Source: Mucilaginibacter polytrichastri (lineage in GTDB: Bacteria; Bacteroidota; Bacteroidia; Sphingobacteriales; Sphingobacteriaceae). Taken from it: a DNA stretch of 40,308 bases. Location: contig NZ_MPPL01000001.1 of NCBI RefSeq assembly GCF_001911425.1, positions 5,300,850 through 5,341,157 of the forward strand. Direction: 5' to 3'. Under the pieces are notes generated by a model that saw only the letters and a program-made list of their open reading frames with translations, made no database searches and was not told the origin of the DNA. Below are positions 15,739 through 24,258 of this stretch, piece by piece (the first letter of the stretch is position 1; each line of letters opens with the position of its first letter). Both the position numbers and the translations under genes were made by a program.

Positions 15739-16758
15739 ATGAAGAAAATTTTACAGGTAATTTTAGTTTTTACAGCGTTAATAAATTGTGCCCTAGCCCA
15801 GCAACGGCCACAATACACCCAATATGTATTTAATAATTACCTGCTTAACCCGGCTGTAAGTGGTATTGAAAATTATACCGATGCCAAACTGGGTTATCGT
15901 AAGCAATGGACCGGCCTGGATGGCGCGCCTACAACATCGTATCTTACTGTAAATATGCCCCTGGGTAACCAGTTTTTAAATGGCGATGCCACGGCATCTG
16001 CAGCGGGTGGCGGCGAAAACCCCATGAGCCGCTCATACGTGCAGGATTATCGCGCCGCAGAACCTCACCATGGTATAGGTATTATGGTAGTAAGCGATAA
16101 AGCAGGCCCGCTTACCCAAACCAATATTGACGCTACTTATGCCTATCATTTGGGCCTTAGCCCTAAATGGAATTTATCTGTAGGGGTATCGGCAGGGGTT
16201 AGTCATGTTGGGTTAAATACTGCTGATATTACATTAGAGACGACTAATGATCCTGCCATTACTAACGGTATTGCCAGCCAGTGGAAACCAGACCTCGGTG
16301 CCGGTATCTGGTTATATACTGCTAATTTTTATATCGGTGCTTCGGCCCAACAGTTAATTAAGCAGAATCTTTATTTCAGTACCAATACTTCAACCTATAA
16401 CCAAAGCCAAACGGTACCGCATTACTTTTTTACCTCAGGCGTTAAGTTGTTCGTGTCAGACGATGTTTCGTTTATGCCGTCGGTAATGTTAAAGGTGATT
16501 AAACCAGTACCTGTATCATATGATATCACAGGCAAACTAGCCTTCCGCGATCGATTTTGGATCGGGGGTTCGTACCGCCACAATGATTCCTTTTCGGCCC
16601 TGGCCGGGTTTAATATCAGCTCGCTTATCAATGTAGGCTATTCTTACGATATTACCACCTCGGCCCTTAATACGGTAAGCAATGGTACGCATGAGATCGT
16701 AATCGGTATCCTGTTGAACAATCGCTACAAGGTTACCTGCCCCATGCGTACTTTTTAA
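15739..16758 (+). CDS. PorP/SprF-family type IX secretion outer-membrane protein
   Basis: From this start the protein has 339 residues with a signal peptide (MKKILQVILVFTALINCALA). It has the family hallmarks QRPQYTQYVFNNYLLNPAVSG and LGYRKQWTGLDGAP, then a beta-barrel pattern ending in strands such as IGGSYRHNDSFSALAGFNI and INVGYSYDI. PorP/SprF proteins sit in the outer membrane and attach secreted or gliding proteins in Bacteroidota. No adhesin partner is next to it. A longer frame from 15646 would put 31 odd residues before the signal peptide and is rejected. Confidence 0.93.
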   Translation: MKKILQVILVFTALINCALAQQRPQYTQYVFNNYLLNPAVSGIENYTDAKLGYRKQWTGLDGAPTTSYLTVNMPLGNQFLNGDATASAAGGGENPMSRSYVQDYRAAEPHHGIGIMVVSDKAGPLTQTNIDATYAYHLGLSPKWNLSVGVSAGVSHVGLNTADITLETTNDPAITNGIASQWKPDLGAGIWLYTANFYIGASAQQLIKQNLYFSTNTSTYNQSQTVPHYFFTSGVKLFVSDDVSFMPSVMLKVIKPVPVSYDITGKLAFRDRFWIGGSYRHNDSFSALAGFNISSLINVGYSYDITTSALNTVSNGTHEIVIGILLNNRYKVTCPMRTF

Positions 16759-16796
16759 GAGTATCTCAATATTCGTTAAGAGTATCTCATATTCGG
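16756..16796. repeat. Two-copy 20-21 base tandem repeat
   Basis: TAAGAGTATCTCAATATTCGT (16756-16776) is followed by a near-identical copy lacking one A (16777-16796). The first copy begins with the stop codon of the PorP-like gene. It fills most of the space before the convergent gene end at 16819. Confidence 0.7.
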
Positions 16797-16818
16797 TCTT
16801 GTTTCTTGTCTCTTGGTT

Positions 16819-18219
16819 CTACCTCAGTTCCACCTTCTGGTGCTGAGCCGGAATTTCTACTTCTGCAAAACCTGCATCTTGTAGTTTCCTGGCAAAGTGC
16901 TGTTGTACATCGTACTCGCCATGTACCAAAAAAACTTTCTTTACTCTTTTGGGGTCCTGGCACGACATAAATTTCAACAGATCCTCATAATCGCCATGTG
17001 CACTCATTGATTTAATAGATCTTACATCGGCATTTACCTTATGTTCTTCGTGAAATATATTGACAACTTTATCGCCTCGTAACAAATGGCCGCCCAGTGA
17101 AGATGGCTCGCAATAGCCAACTATCAAAATAGTGTTGCGCTCTTTGTCGATATTATTGCGAATGTGGTGCCTTACCCTCCCGGCCTCGGCCATGCCCGAC
17201 GAAGAAATGATTACACAAGGCCGCGGGTCATTGTTTAGCGCAATAGATTCTTCGGTTGATTGTGTAAAACGCAATCCCTTAAAGCTAAAAGGATCGGCAT
17301 CAACCTTCATTACTTTCATTACTTCGCTGTTGTATACTTCCGGGTGTTCTTTCAATATCTGGGTCGCCTGGCCGGCCAGCGGGCTATCTACATAATAAGG
17401 CACATCTGGCAGACGGCCTTCCAGCTCAAGGGTATTCAGGGCATATAAAATTTCCTGCGTGCGGCCTACGCTAAACGCCGGGATAATTACCTTGCCATGC
17501 CTCACCATGCAGGTGTGGTGAATAATATCATGCAGGGCATTCTCAATAGGTTTCAAATCTTTGTGCAATGAATCGCCATAGGTAGATTCGAGCAAAATAT
17601 AATCGGCTTGCGGGAATTTCTCCGGGCTTCTTAATATCATATCGCCATACCGGCCAACATCACCGCTAAAAGTAAGTTGGGTGTATTTGCCATCTTCTAA
17701 TATATTAAGGTGCACGGCGGCGCTGCCCAGCAAGTGCCCGGCATCTGTAAACAATATTTTTACGCGCGGGCTTATTTCAAATTCCTCATTATACTCTACC
17801 ACTTTAAACTGGTTTAACGCGGCAGTAGCATCTTCTTCGGTATAAAGTGGTACTTCAAGCTCCAGGCCCTTCCGCTCGCGATACTTATTAGCGTATTCGG
17901 CATCAGCGGTTTGGATACGGGCCGAGTCGGCCATGAGGATACGCGCCAGGTTCATGGTTGGTGGGGTGCAGTATATTGGCCCTTTAAATCCTTCAGCAAC
18001 CAAACGGGGTATCAAGCCGCAATGGTCAATGTGTGCATGCGACAGGATCATATAATCTACCGTATCTGGTCTGAACCCGAAGTGTCCGTTCAGGTCATCG
18101 GCATTATCAAGACCCTGAAACATACCGCAATCAAGCAAAATATTGGTGCCATCGTTTAGTTGTACCAGATGCTTGCTGCCTGTTACATTACGTGCTGCAC
18201 CGTGAAAAGTAATATGCAT
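16819..18219 (-). CDS. Metallo-beta-lactamase/beta-CASP ribonuclease-like protein
   Basis: A 466-residue enzyme of the CPSF73/YSH1-like group. The metallo-beta-lactamase motif HAHIDH is at 61-66, and further metal ligands occur in TDAGHLLGSAAVHL and FSGDVGR. The beta-CASP part has PAFSVGRTQEILYAL and CVIISSSGMAEAGRVRHHI, and the C-terminal RMMBL part has SMSAHGDYEDLLKFM and KKVFLVHGE. Relatives cut RNA; the bacterial members are mostly uncharacterised. A -7-like element GCAAGATA (18259-18266, minus strand TATCTTGC) lies upstream. Confidence 0.93.
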   Translation of the reverse strand: MHITFHGAARNVTGSKHLVQLNDGTNILLDCGMFQGLDNADDLNGHFGFRPDTVDYMILSHAHIDHCGLIPRLVAEGFKGPIYCTPPTMNLARILMADSARIQTADAEYANKYRERKGLELEVPLYTEEDATAALNQFKVVEYNEEFEISPRVKILFTDAGHLLGSAAVHLNILEDGKYTQLTFSGDVGRYGDMILRSPEKFPQADYILLESTYGDSLHKDLKPIENALHDIIHHTCMVRHGKVIIPAFSVGRTQEILYALNTLELEGRLPDVPYYVDSPLAGQATQILKEHPEVYNSEVMKVMKVDADPFSFKGLRFTQSTEESIALNNDPRPCVIISSSGMAEAGRVRHHIRNNIDKERNTILIVGYCEPSSLGGHLLRGDKVVNIFHEEHKVNADVRSIKSMSAHGDYEDLLKFMSCQDPKRVKKVFLVHGEYDVQQHFARKLQDAGFAEVEIPAQHQKVELR

Positions 18220-18289
18220 GAATATAATTTAAGTTGAATGCGTAATAAAACCACGGTGGCAAGATAATGTTCTTAATATAAATTTGGAT

Positions 18290-18305
18290 AACTAATTTAT
18301 TAGTT
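18290..18305. promoter_or_regulatory. Candidate BlaI operator
   Basis: AACTAATTTATTAGTT is a perfect 16-bp palindrome (7-bp arms, TT centre) 27 bases before the first gene of the operon that encodes a BlaI-type repressor. BlaI/MecI repressors bind dyads near their own promoters, so this is the most likely site. The site was judged by position and symmetry only. Confidence 0.5.
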
Positions 18306-18331
18306 GCAACTTTATATTTATAGTAAAAGGT

Positions 18332-18805
18332 ATGATTAGAAACATCCTAGTTTTATTGCTTTTAATTACTGGGCAAATTGCATTTGCCCAGCATATTGCC
18401 GATAGTTTTCAGCACGCAGAAAGCAATGGCTATAGTATGCAGGCGCTTGACAAAGTATATAAAAGCGCTGTAGGTGCGGGCGATGTTGTTTTTAAAGGCG
18501 ATGATGAAAAACGCCTGATAACAGCTTACACCACTATGCTGCAGGACTTGAATAAGTATTTGAACGAAAATAATTTTAGGTGGAACAGCCCGGTGCGAAT
18601 TTTTAACCGGGTTTATTTTGAACCCGATGGTAGCATTAGCTATTACCTGGTTAATTTAAAACCCACCGGCCTTGACGAGGAAAAGCAAAAGGCCTGTATA
18701 AATTTATTAAGTAAATTTATACAGCGTTACAAAATAAAAATTACCGCAAGCAGCAAGTTTGCACAGTGCAGCCCCGTTATATACGAGGATGTAATAAAAA
18801 GTTAG
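18332..18805 (+). CDS. Secreted hypothetical protein, first gene of a BlaI-BlaR operon
   Basis: A 157-residue protein with a signal peptide (MIRNILVLLLLITGQIAFAQ). The mature part is alpha/beta with a segment VRIFNRVYFEPDGSISYYLV resembling a small structural or energy-transduction fold, and ends without a membrane segment. I do not recognise the family. It is 3 bases upstream of blaI, so it is probably controlled by, or works with, the BlaI/BlaR1 pair. Confidence 0.85.
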   Translation: MIRNILVLLLLITGQIAFAQHIADSFQHAESNGYSMQALDKVYKSAVGAGDVVFKGDDEKRLITAYTTMLQDLNKYLNENNFRWNSPVRIFNRVYFEPDGSISYYLVNLKPTGLDEEKQKACINLLSKFIQRYKIKITASSKFAQCSPVIYEDVIKS

Positions 18806-18808
18806 ATT

Positions 18809-19180
18809 ATGGATTTGAAAGAACTTACACGGGCAGAAGAACAACTGATGCAGGTGCTATGGCAATTAAAAAAGGCTTACGTAAAGGATATTATTGATCT
18901 TTTACCAGAGCCTAAACCGGCTTACAACACGGTATCAACCTTTATACGCATATTGGAAACAAAAGGCTTTGTGGGGCATACCGCATTTGGTAAAAGCCAT
19001 GAGTATTACCCGCTGGTGAGCAAAGATGAGTACCAGGGTTTTGCTGCCGATAAACTGCTGAACGGCTATTTTGATAATTCGGTAAAACGGATGTTTTCCT
19101 TTTTTGTGCAAAAAGAAAAGATTGATATGAAAGAGGCTGATGAGATTTTGAAATTGATTGAAAAGTTAAAGGACAAATAA
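18809..19180 (+). CDS. BlaI/MecI-family repressor
   Basis: A 123-residue winged-helix regulator (Penicillinase_R family). The DNA-binding part reads LTRAEEQLMQVLWQLKKAYV through AYNTVSTFIRILETKGFVGH, and the C-terminal part is the dimerisation region cut by the partner protease in the Bla/Mec systems. It is second in a three-gene operon, 12 bases before the M56 protease gene. A palindrome before the operon is a plausible operator. The real signal in Bacteroidota relatives is generally unknown and need not be a beta-lactam. Confidence 0.93.
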   Translation: MDLKELTRAEEQLMQVLWQLKKAYVKDIIDLLPEPKPAYNTVSTFIRILETKGFVGHTAFGKSHEYYPLVSKDEYQGFAADKLLNGYFDNSVKRMFSFFVQKEKIDMKEADEILKLIEKLKDK

Positions 19181-19192
19181 CTGTAGTTTTTT

Positions 19193-20941
19193 ATGACCTG
19201 GTGGCAATATCTGATACTGGCGAATGTTTACCTTATTTTGTTTTATGGGTTTTATGCCCTGCTGCTTCGCCGCGAAACGTTTTTTCAACTTAACCGGTTT
19301 TACCTGGTAAGCTCGGCAATACTCTCATTTTTGGTGCCGCTAATGCAGGCCGAGTGGGCGCGTAACCTTTTTATAACCCAGCAAATTAAGCAAACCATTT
19401 ACCACCTGGATCCGGTTGTTATTTATCAAATACAGGCGTCAGCAAGCCAGCATCTCACCATTGGGCAAATACTGGCTATTATTTATGCAGGCGGTATTAT
19501 ATTATTGGCGGCTCGTTTTATTTTGCAGTTAATGATATTGCGCTACAACATTAAATATAACGATACAGAAGATGCTTACTCGTTTTTTAGAACCATTAAG
19601 CTAAGCGAAAAGCTGAGCAACCGCGGCGTAATAATGGCGCACGAGGAGGTGCATGCCCGGCAATGGCACTCGGCCGATGTGTTATTGATTGAAGCCGTTA
19701 TGATTATTAACTGGTTTAACCCGGCGGTGTATTTTTACCGCAAAAGCATTAAACACATCCACGAGTTTATTGCCGACCGCAGTGCAATTAAAAGCGGCAC
19801 CAGCAAGCAGGAGTATGCTTTATTGTTATTGAGCGAGACTTTTAAAACACCGGCACATGACCTGGTTAACCCATTTTTTAACCATAGCCTGCTTAAGCAA
19901 CGGATACTAATGCTGCAAAAAAATAACTCGCAGCGTAAGGCATTGCTTAAATATGGTTTATCGGCACCCTTGTTTGCATTAATGCTCATTTTATCATCGG
20001 CCACGGTGCATACCAACCAGATGATTACCATTATAAACAATAAGGTAGACCGGGTAATGATGACTTCTGCAACATCATCAGGATTAACACATGCTTACAC
20101 CACCATTACCACCTCCTCAGCTAGTGATAAGCTAACCACTTCAGTAAATACAACGCCCGATGTTCAGGAGTTTAAACCTTCGGCTAAGCCGGTACCGATT
20201 ATTATAGACCTGCCTGATACCACTAAACAACATGACGAACTTTTTACAGCTGTAGAAAATCAGCCAACGTTTAAAGGTGGTACATCTGCAATGGCTGCCT
20301 ATCTTTCTCAAAACCTTAAATACCCGGAAGAGCTGCGTAAAAAGAAGTTACAGGCCAGGGTTATTATCAGTTTTGTGGTAGAAACAGATGGCTCCCTTTC
20401 GCACATTAAGGCTTTAAATGAGCATGACTCACCTGCGGCGACAGAGGCAGTCCGTGTAATTTCGGCATCGCCTAAGTGGAACCCAGGGATACAGAACGGG
20501 CATAAAGTAAGGGTACAATATACCGTACCGATAGATTTTACGCTGGCCGATGAAAGAGTAGGTTTAGTAACAGATACTGCTCAGCATCGTGTATATAACA
20601 GCAGGATAATGTATGTACAAACTATCCCATATGGCAAAGGCAAACCGGAAATCTCATCTGTTACATTTGTACGCAGAAAACCGGATTCCATCAGAATGGT
20701 GTCTAGTATGTTCTATACAACCACTACGCCACTTACCCCGGCGGTGTCAGATAATCAACCACAGCCGTTGTATTATCTTGATGGTAAAGAAATAGCACCG
20801 GGAGAAATGAAGAATATCAAGCCCAACAGTATCCAAACTATTAATGTACTTAAAGGTGATAATGCTACAAGAGAATATGGGGAAAAAGCAGTCAATGGTG
20901 TTGTAATTATCACCCTAAAAAAGAACGATCCGGCAAACTAA
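19193..20941 (+). CDS. BlaR1-like M56 peptidase with TonB C-terminal and plug-like domains
   Basis: A 582-residue membrane protein. Residues 1-250 form the M56 peptidase with membrane segments near 7-25, 37-52, 90-115 and 245-265, a zinc motif HEEVH (150-154) and the third ligand region HEFIADRSA (E191). Instead of a penicillin-binding sensor it has a TonB C-terminal domain (about 350-450, KYPEELRKKKLQARVIISFV onward) and a final stretch similar to a TonB-receptor plug (LDGKEI, TINVLKG, YGEKAVNGVVIITLKK). It probably senses an envelope signal and cleaves the BlaI repressor. The gene order with blaI supports this. Confidence 0.9.
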   Translation: MTWWQYLILANVYLILFYGFYALLLRRETFFQLNRFYLVSSAILSFLVPLMQAEWARNLFITQQIKQTIYHLDPVVIYQIQASASQHLTIGQILAIIYAGGIILLAARFILQLMILRYNIKYNDTEDAYSFFRTIKLSEKLSNRGVIMAHEEVHARQWHSADVLLIEAVMIINWFNPAVYFYRKSIKHIHEFIADRSAIKSGTSKQEYALLLLSETFKTPAHDLVNPFFNHSLLKQRILMLQKNNSQRKALLKYGLSAPLFALMLILSSATVHTNQMITIINNKVDRVMMTSATSSGLTHAYTTITTSSASDKLTTSVNTTPDVQEFKPSAKPVPIIIDLPDTTKQHDELFTAVENQPTFKGGTSAMAAYLSQNLKYPEELRKKKLQARVIISFVVETDGSLSHIKALNEHDSPAATEAVRVISASPKWNPGIQNGHKVRVQYTVPIDFTLADERVGLVTDTAQHRVYNSRIMYVQTIPYGKGKPEISSVTFVRRKPDSIRMVSSMFYTTTTPLTPAVSDNQPQPLYYLDGKEIAPGEMKNIKPNSIQTINVLKGDNATREYGEKAVNGVVIITLKKNDPAN

Positions 20942-20943
20942 AG

Positions 20944-21738
20944 CTATTGTTTAAATCTGCTTAACAGATCTGGCGTTAGGCCGGGGAGTTTAATTTTATA
21001 GCGGTACATGCCATTAAAGGCATCTTCTTCTTTTAATAATTCGTGGTTCTTTTTGCTTATCCAATAGGTTTCGGTATAGGGCTGGCCATTGGGGGTTTTG
21101 CCTTCGGTAAATAGCTTCCAGCAGTCTACACCCTTACTATCGTTGAGGCTTACCACTTCGCTGCCGGTAACTTTATAAACAACATAAGCCGGTGGAGTTG
21201 CGCCTGCATCGTAAAAATAAATAGCGAAGTTTTTACCTTCCGCTAAAGGCAGCATCTCAAAAGTTTCTATATCGAGGTTCCAGTTCAGGCTGGGATGGTC
21301 AAATTTCAGTGAAAAGTTTTTTGCCAGGTTATTTGCCGTGGTATCGGCCCCTGTAATTTTATTTGCCTCCCAATTGTAGGCCTTTAGCTTACCGCCAATA
21401 CTTTCTACATGAAATATCGGGGCAAAATCTGCCTTTGTGTTAATCGATCTAACCGTGCGATAGTTAGCGGTATCGGTGCCATACCAGTGCTGTGTGGTTA
21501 CAAACACATCTTCTCCATTCAGTTTTTCTACCCCGATGTTGCGTGTCCACAAAGAAAAACGCAGTGTTTTGGTTTGGGCCGGTGCCTGGAAATATACCAA
21601 GTATTGCCTTTGCCCGGGTTTAAGGTGGGGGGTAATGAGTTTGTGATTGCCGGCGGTAACGGTATCGGTTTGGGCAAAAGCCATAATAGCCGGGCAAAAT
21701 GATAACAGTGCGGCAAAAAGGTAACGGTTTAATTTCAT
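20944..21738 (-). CDS. Secreted DUF3108-like protein
   Basis: A 264-residue protein with a signal peptide (MKLNRYLFAALLSFCPAIMAFAQ). The mature part is beta-rich with repeated patterns such as YLVYFQAPAQTKTLRFSLWT and VVYKVTGSEVVSLNDSKGVD, and ends in YRYKIKLPG, which together resemble DUF3108 periplasmic proteins. Function is unknown. The stop lies 2 bases from that of the convergent BlaR-like gene; no terminator hairpin separates them. Confidence 0.8.
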   Translation of the reverse strand: MKLNRYLFAALLSFCPAIMAFAQTDTVTAGNHKLITPHLKPGQRQYLVYFQAPAQTKTLRFSLWTRNIGVEKLNGEDVFVTTQHWYGTDTANYRTVRSINTKADFAPIFHVESIGGKLKAYNWEANKITGADTTANNLAKNFSLKFDHPSLNWNLDIETFEMLPLAEGKNFAIYFYDAGATPPAYVVYKVTGSEVVSLNDSKGVDCWKLFTEGKTPNGQPYTETYWISKKNHELLKEEDAFNGMYRYKIKLPGLTPDLLSRFKQ

Positions 21739-22009
21739 GCTGATAAAATTGTACTGTTAAGATGACTGGTGATGGCAATTGTTACATATGTAAAAATGAA
21801 CAAAATGAACAGAGTTGAATAATGTTTCTCTATAGTTAATAATTGGATTTTATAGTCATTTTATCAATAATGTTAATTTTTATAAGATATAAAATACTAT
21901 CTAAAATTAAATTGTTAACTCAGAGTTTATAATCTACGAAGTCTAACAGCAACATTTTAAAATTCTATCCGTAGAAGACGGGTAAATTTATTTACTGACA
22001 GTTAATTTT
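21739..22009. other. A+T-rich divergent intergenic region
   Basis: This 271-base region must hold the promoters of the DUF3108-like and LruC genes. No confident promoter was found. A perfect 14-bp palindrome, GTAAATTTATTTAC (21982-21995), lies 14 bases before the ATG at 22010 and could be an operator or leader hairpin. Confidence 0.4.
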
Positions 22010-24112
22010 ATGAACAGATTTTTTACATTTTGCCTGATAGCAGGGGTGGCAGGTTTGGCTTCCTGTAAAAAGGATCACTCGGGAGATGGTCCTACTACAC
22101 CCGTTGACAAGATTGCCCCCGATGGGTTCAATTTTGCTACTTCGAAAAACGTAAGCTTAAACCTTTCTCTTAAAGACAATAGTAACGGTCCTTTGGCCGG
22201 TGTGGTTGTAAGCGTATACGCCCCGGGTAATACCGACCCAAGTGCGGCCATATTCAGGGCGGTATCAGACAAATCTGGTAATGTTACCGCTAAAATTACG
22301 GTGCCCGCTTATTATGCTAACCTGGTAATAGACCCGGCTTACATTGGTTTAATGCACAATGCTACTGCCGTTATTAACAACAGCGCAATTACCGCTACCA
22401 TTGGCGGTAAAACAGGCTATAGCGGCGATATTACTGCCGATGCGATTAATAATACACCAACAGCAACATCATCGGTAGGTAAAGTGAGCATTAACGGTTT
22501 ACTCACTACAGATATTGGTTATCCAACCGGTTACTCGTCGTCAAACGCATTTACCAGCCCAACTAACCAGGGCCGTCCTGCTTACCTGGAAGCTACCGGG
22601 GATGCTATTCCGGCTTCTTTGCTTTCTTATGTAAATGCATCATTACCAGAAGGCACCCCGATAACCACATCGCACCCAACATACCTGGCTACCACAGCGG
22701 TTAACACCATTAATGTAACGGCCACATCAGATGTGTGGGTTACCTTTGTATCAGAAGGTGCAGGTTACCAGAATACACTGGCCTATTATACTTATTCTAC
22801 AGCCAATCCGCCATCCGGAAGTTCGGGCGGTACACTGTTTGGCGGCATTGATAAAATCACCTATATTTTCCCTAATGCGTCGGGTTCTGGTTCGGGCGGG
22901 GGCTTAATTTCTGGCGATAAGGTTAAGTTAGGGACTTTCAACGCAGGCACCTCTATCGGTTTTGTACTCTTGCAAAACGCCTGGACGGGTAGCGGCGTAA
23001 ACACCAATGCTACCAAATTTTTCACTCAGGATAGCTTTAACCCAGAAAGTACCAGCGCTTTAAGAAGGCATACCGTAATGCTGTATGACGATGTGCACAA
23101 GTTGTATTTAATGGGTTTTGAAGATACCAACAGGCAAACGGGCAATTCTGATAACGACTTTAATGACCTGGTTGTATATGCAACCGCCAACCCGATAACT
23201 GCTATATCAAGCAACAACGTGGTTGCGATTGACAGAGGCGGCGATACCGATGGCGATGGCGTTGCCGATGCACAGGATGCTTTCCCTAATGATGCAAGCC
23301 GCGCTTATATCAGCTACTATCCATCATCAAGCACTTTTGCTACCATTGCTTTCGAGGATAACTTCCCGACCAAGGGCGATTATGATTTGAATGACCTTTT
23401 GGTTAATTACCAGTATACCTTTATCAGCAATGCATCAAACCAGGTGGTTGAGTTAAAGGGTAACTTTAATGTGGGCGCTGCTGGGGCATCATTCCACAAT
23501 GGGTTTGGTGTGCAATTGCCGGTTGCGGCTTCGGCTGTGGCATCTGTAACGGGTGCACAAACCATAAGTAACTATATTACATTTGCTTCTAATGGCGTTG
23601 AAGCCGGCCAGGCTAAAGCGGTAATTATCCCTTTTGATAACCATGAAGCGCTGATTAAAAATCCTGACGGTGCTTTCTTTATCAATACACTTACCACCAA
23701 GGATAAAGTAACCAGTAAAACAGCTACAATTGATGTTAATTTTGCCACACCAGTTGCGACGTCAACACTGGCCGTATCAGCCTTTAACCCATTCCTGATC
23801 AGTAACCTGAGACGTGGTTATGAAATTCACCTGCCGGGTTACGCGCCTACAGATAAGGCCAATACCGCGCTGTTTGGTATCGGTGATGATAGCTCTACAC
23901 CAACCACGGGCCGCTACTATCTGTCGAAAGAAAACTGGCCCTGGGCTATCAGTTTCAGCGAGCAATTTAGCTGGCCTGTAGAAACGGTGCCAATTAATCA
24001 GGCTTACCTGCACTTTACAGATTGGGCCTCTTCCAGCGGTTCTAACTATGTAGACTGGTATACCAATACCACATCCGGCTACCGTAATACAGCTAATATT
24101 TACAGCAAATAA
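22010..24112 (+). CDS. LruC-domain (DUF4842) outer-membrane lipoprotein
   Basis: A 700-residue lipoprotein with a type II signal sequence; the lipobox LASC places the acylated Cys near residue 19, followed by KKD. A Big-like/carboxypeptidase-like beta-domain comes first. A DUF4114-type block, with DNDFNDLVVYA, is at about 380-395. TDGDGVADAQDAFPND is a calcium-binding type-3-like repeat at about 414, and the DUF4842/LruC domain follows (IAFEDNFPTKGDYDLNDLLV and on). LruC-domain proteins are surface-exposed in Leptospira and Bacteroidota; function is unknown. A strong terminator follows. Confidence 0.88.
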   Translation: MNRFFTFCLIAGVAGLASCKKDHSGDGPTTPVDKIAPDGFNFATSKNVSLNLSLKDNSNGPLAGVVVSVYAPGNTDPSAAIFRAVSDKSGNVTAKITVPAYYANLVIDPAYIGLMHNATAVINNSAITATIGGKTGYSGDITADAINNTPTATSSVGKVSINGLLTTDIGYPTGYSSSNAFTSPTNQGRPAYLEATGDAIPASLLSYVNASLPEGTPITTSHPTYLATTAVNTINVTATSDVWVTFVSEGAGYQNTLAYYTYSTANPPSGSSGGTLFGGIDKITYIFPNASGSGSGGGLISGDKVKLGTFNAGTSIGFVLLQNAWTGSGVNTNATKFFTQDSFNPESTSALRRHTVMLYDDVHKLYLMGFEDTNRQTGNSDNDFNDLVVYATANPITAISSNNVVAIDRGGDTDGDGVADAQDAFPNDASRAYISYYPSSSTFATIAFEDNFPTKGDYDLNDLLVNYQYTFISNASNQVVELKGNFNVGAAGASFHNGFGVQLPVAASAVASVTGAQTISNYITFASNGVEAGQAKAVIIPFDNHEALIKNPDGAFFINTLTTKDKVTSKTATIDVNFATPVATSTLAVSAFNPFLISNLRRGYEIHLPGYAPTDKANTALFGIGDDSSTPTTGRYYLSKENWPWAISFSEQFSWPVETVPINQAYLHFTDWASSSGSNYVDWYTNTTSGYRNTANIYSK

Positions 24113-24134
24113 CCCAAAAAATAACTATTGATTG

Positions 24135-24169
24135 AAGTCATTCCGACAAGTCGGGATGACTTTTGTTTT
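24135..24169 (+). terminator. Intrinsic terminator of the LruC gene
   Basis: AAGTCATTCCGAC (24135-24147) pairs with GTCGGGATGACTT (24150-24162), with one G-U pair, and is followed by TTGTTTTT. It insulates the next operon from the LruC gene. Confidence 0.85.
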
Positions 24170-24258
24170 TATAAACACTTATATATCTTAGTTTATGCTT
24201 AAATGTTATACTATTTTTTCATAATATTATAACAACTATTTAACCTAAACTTTTTCAT
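24163..24258 (+). promoter_or_regulatory. A+T-rich leader of the AvcD-like operon
   Basis: About 96 bases lie between the terminator and the ATG at 24259. They contain an imperfect dyad, GTTATACTAT (24205-24214) with ATATTATAAC (24224-24233), one mismatch. In Vibrio, AvcD is restrained by a small RNA (AvcI) encoded just upstream; this gap is short for such an RNA, and none was identified. Confidence 0.3.
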
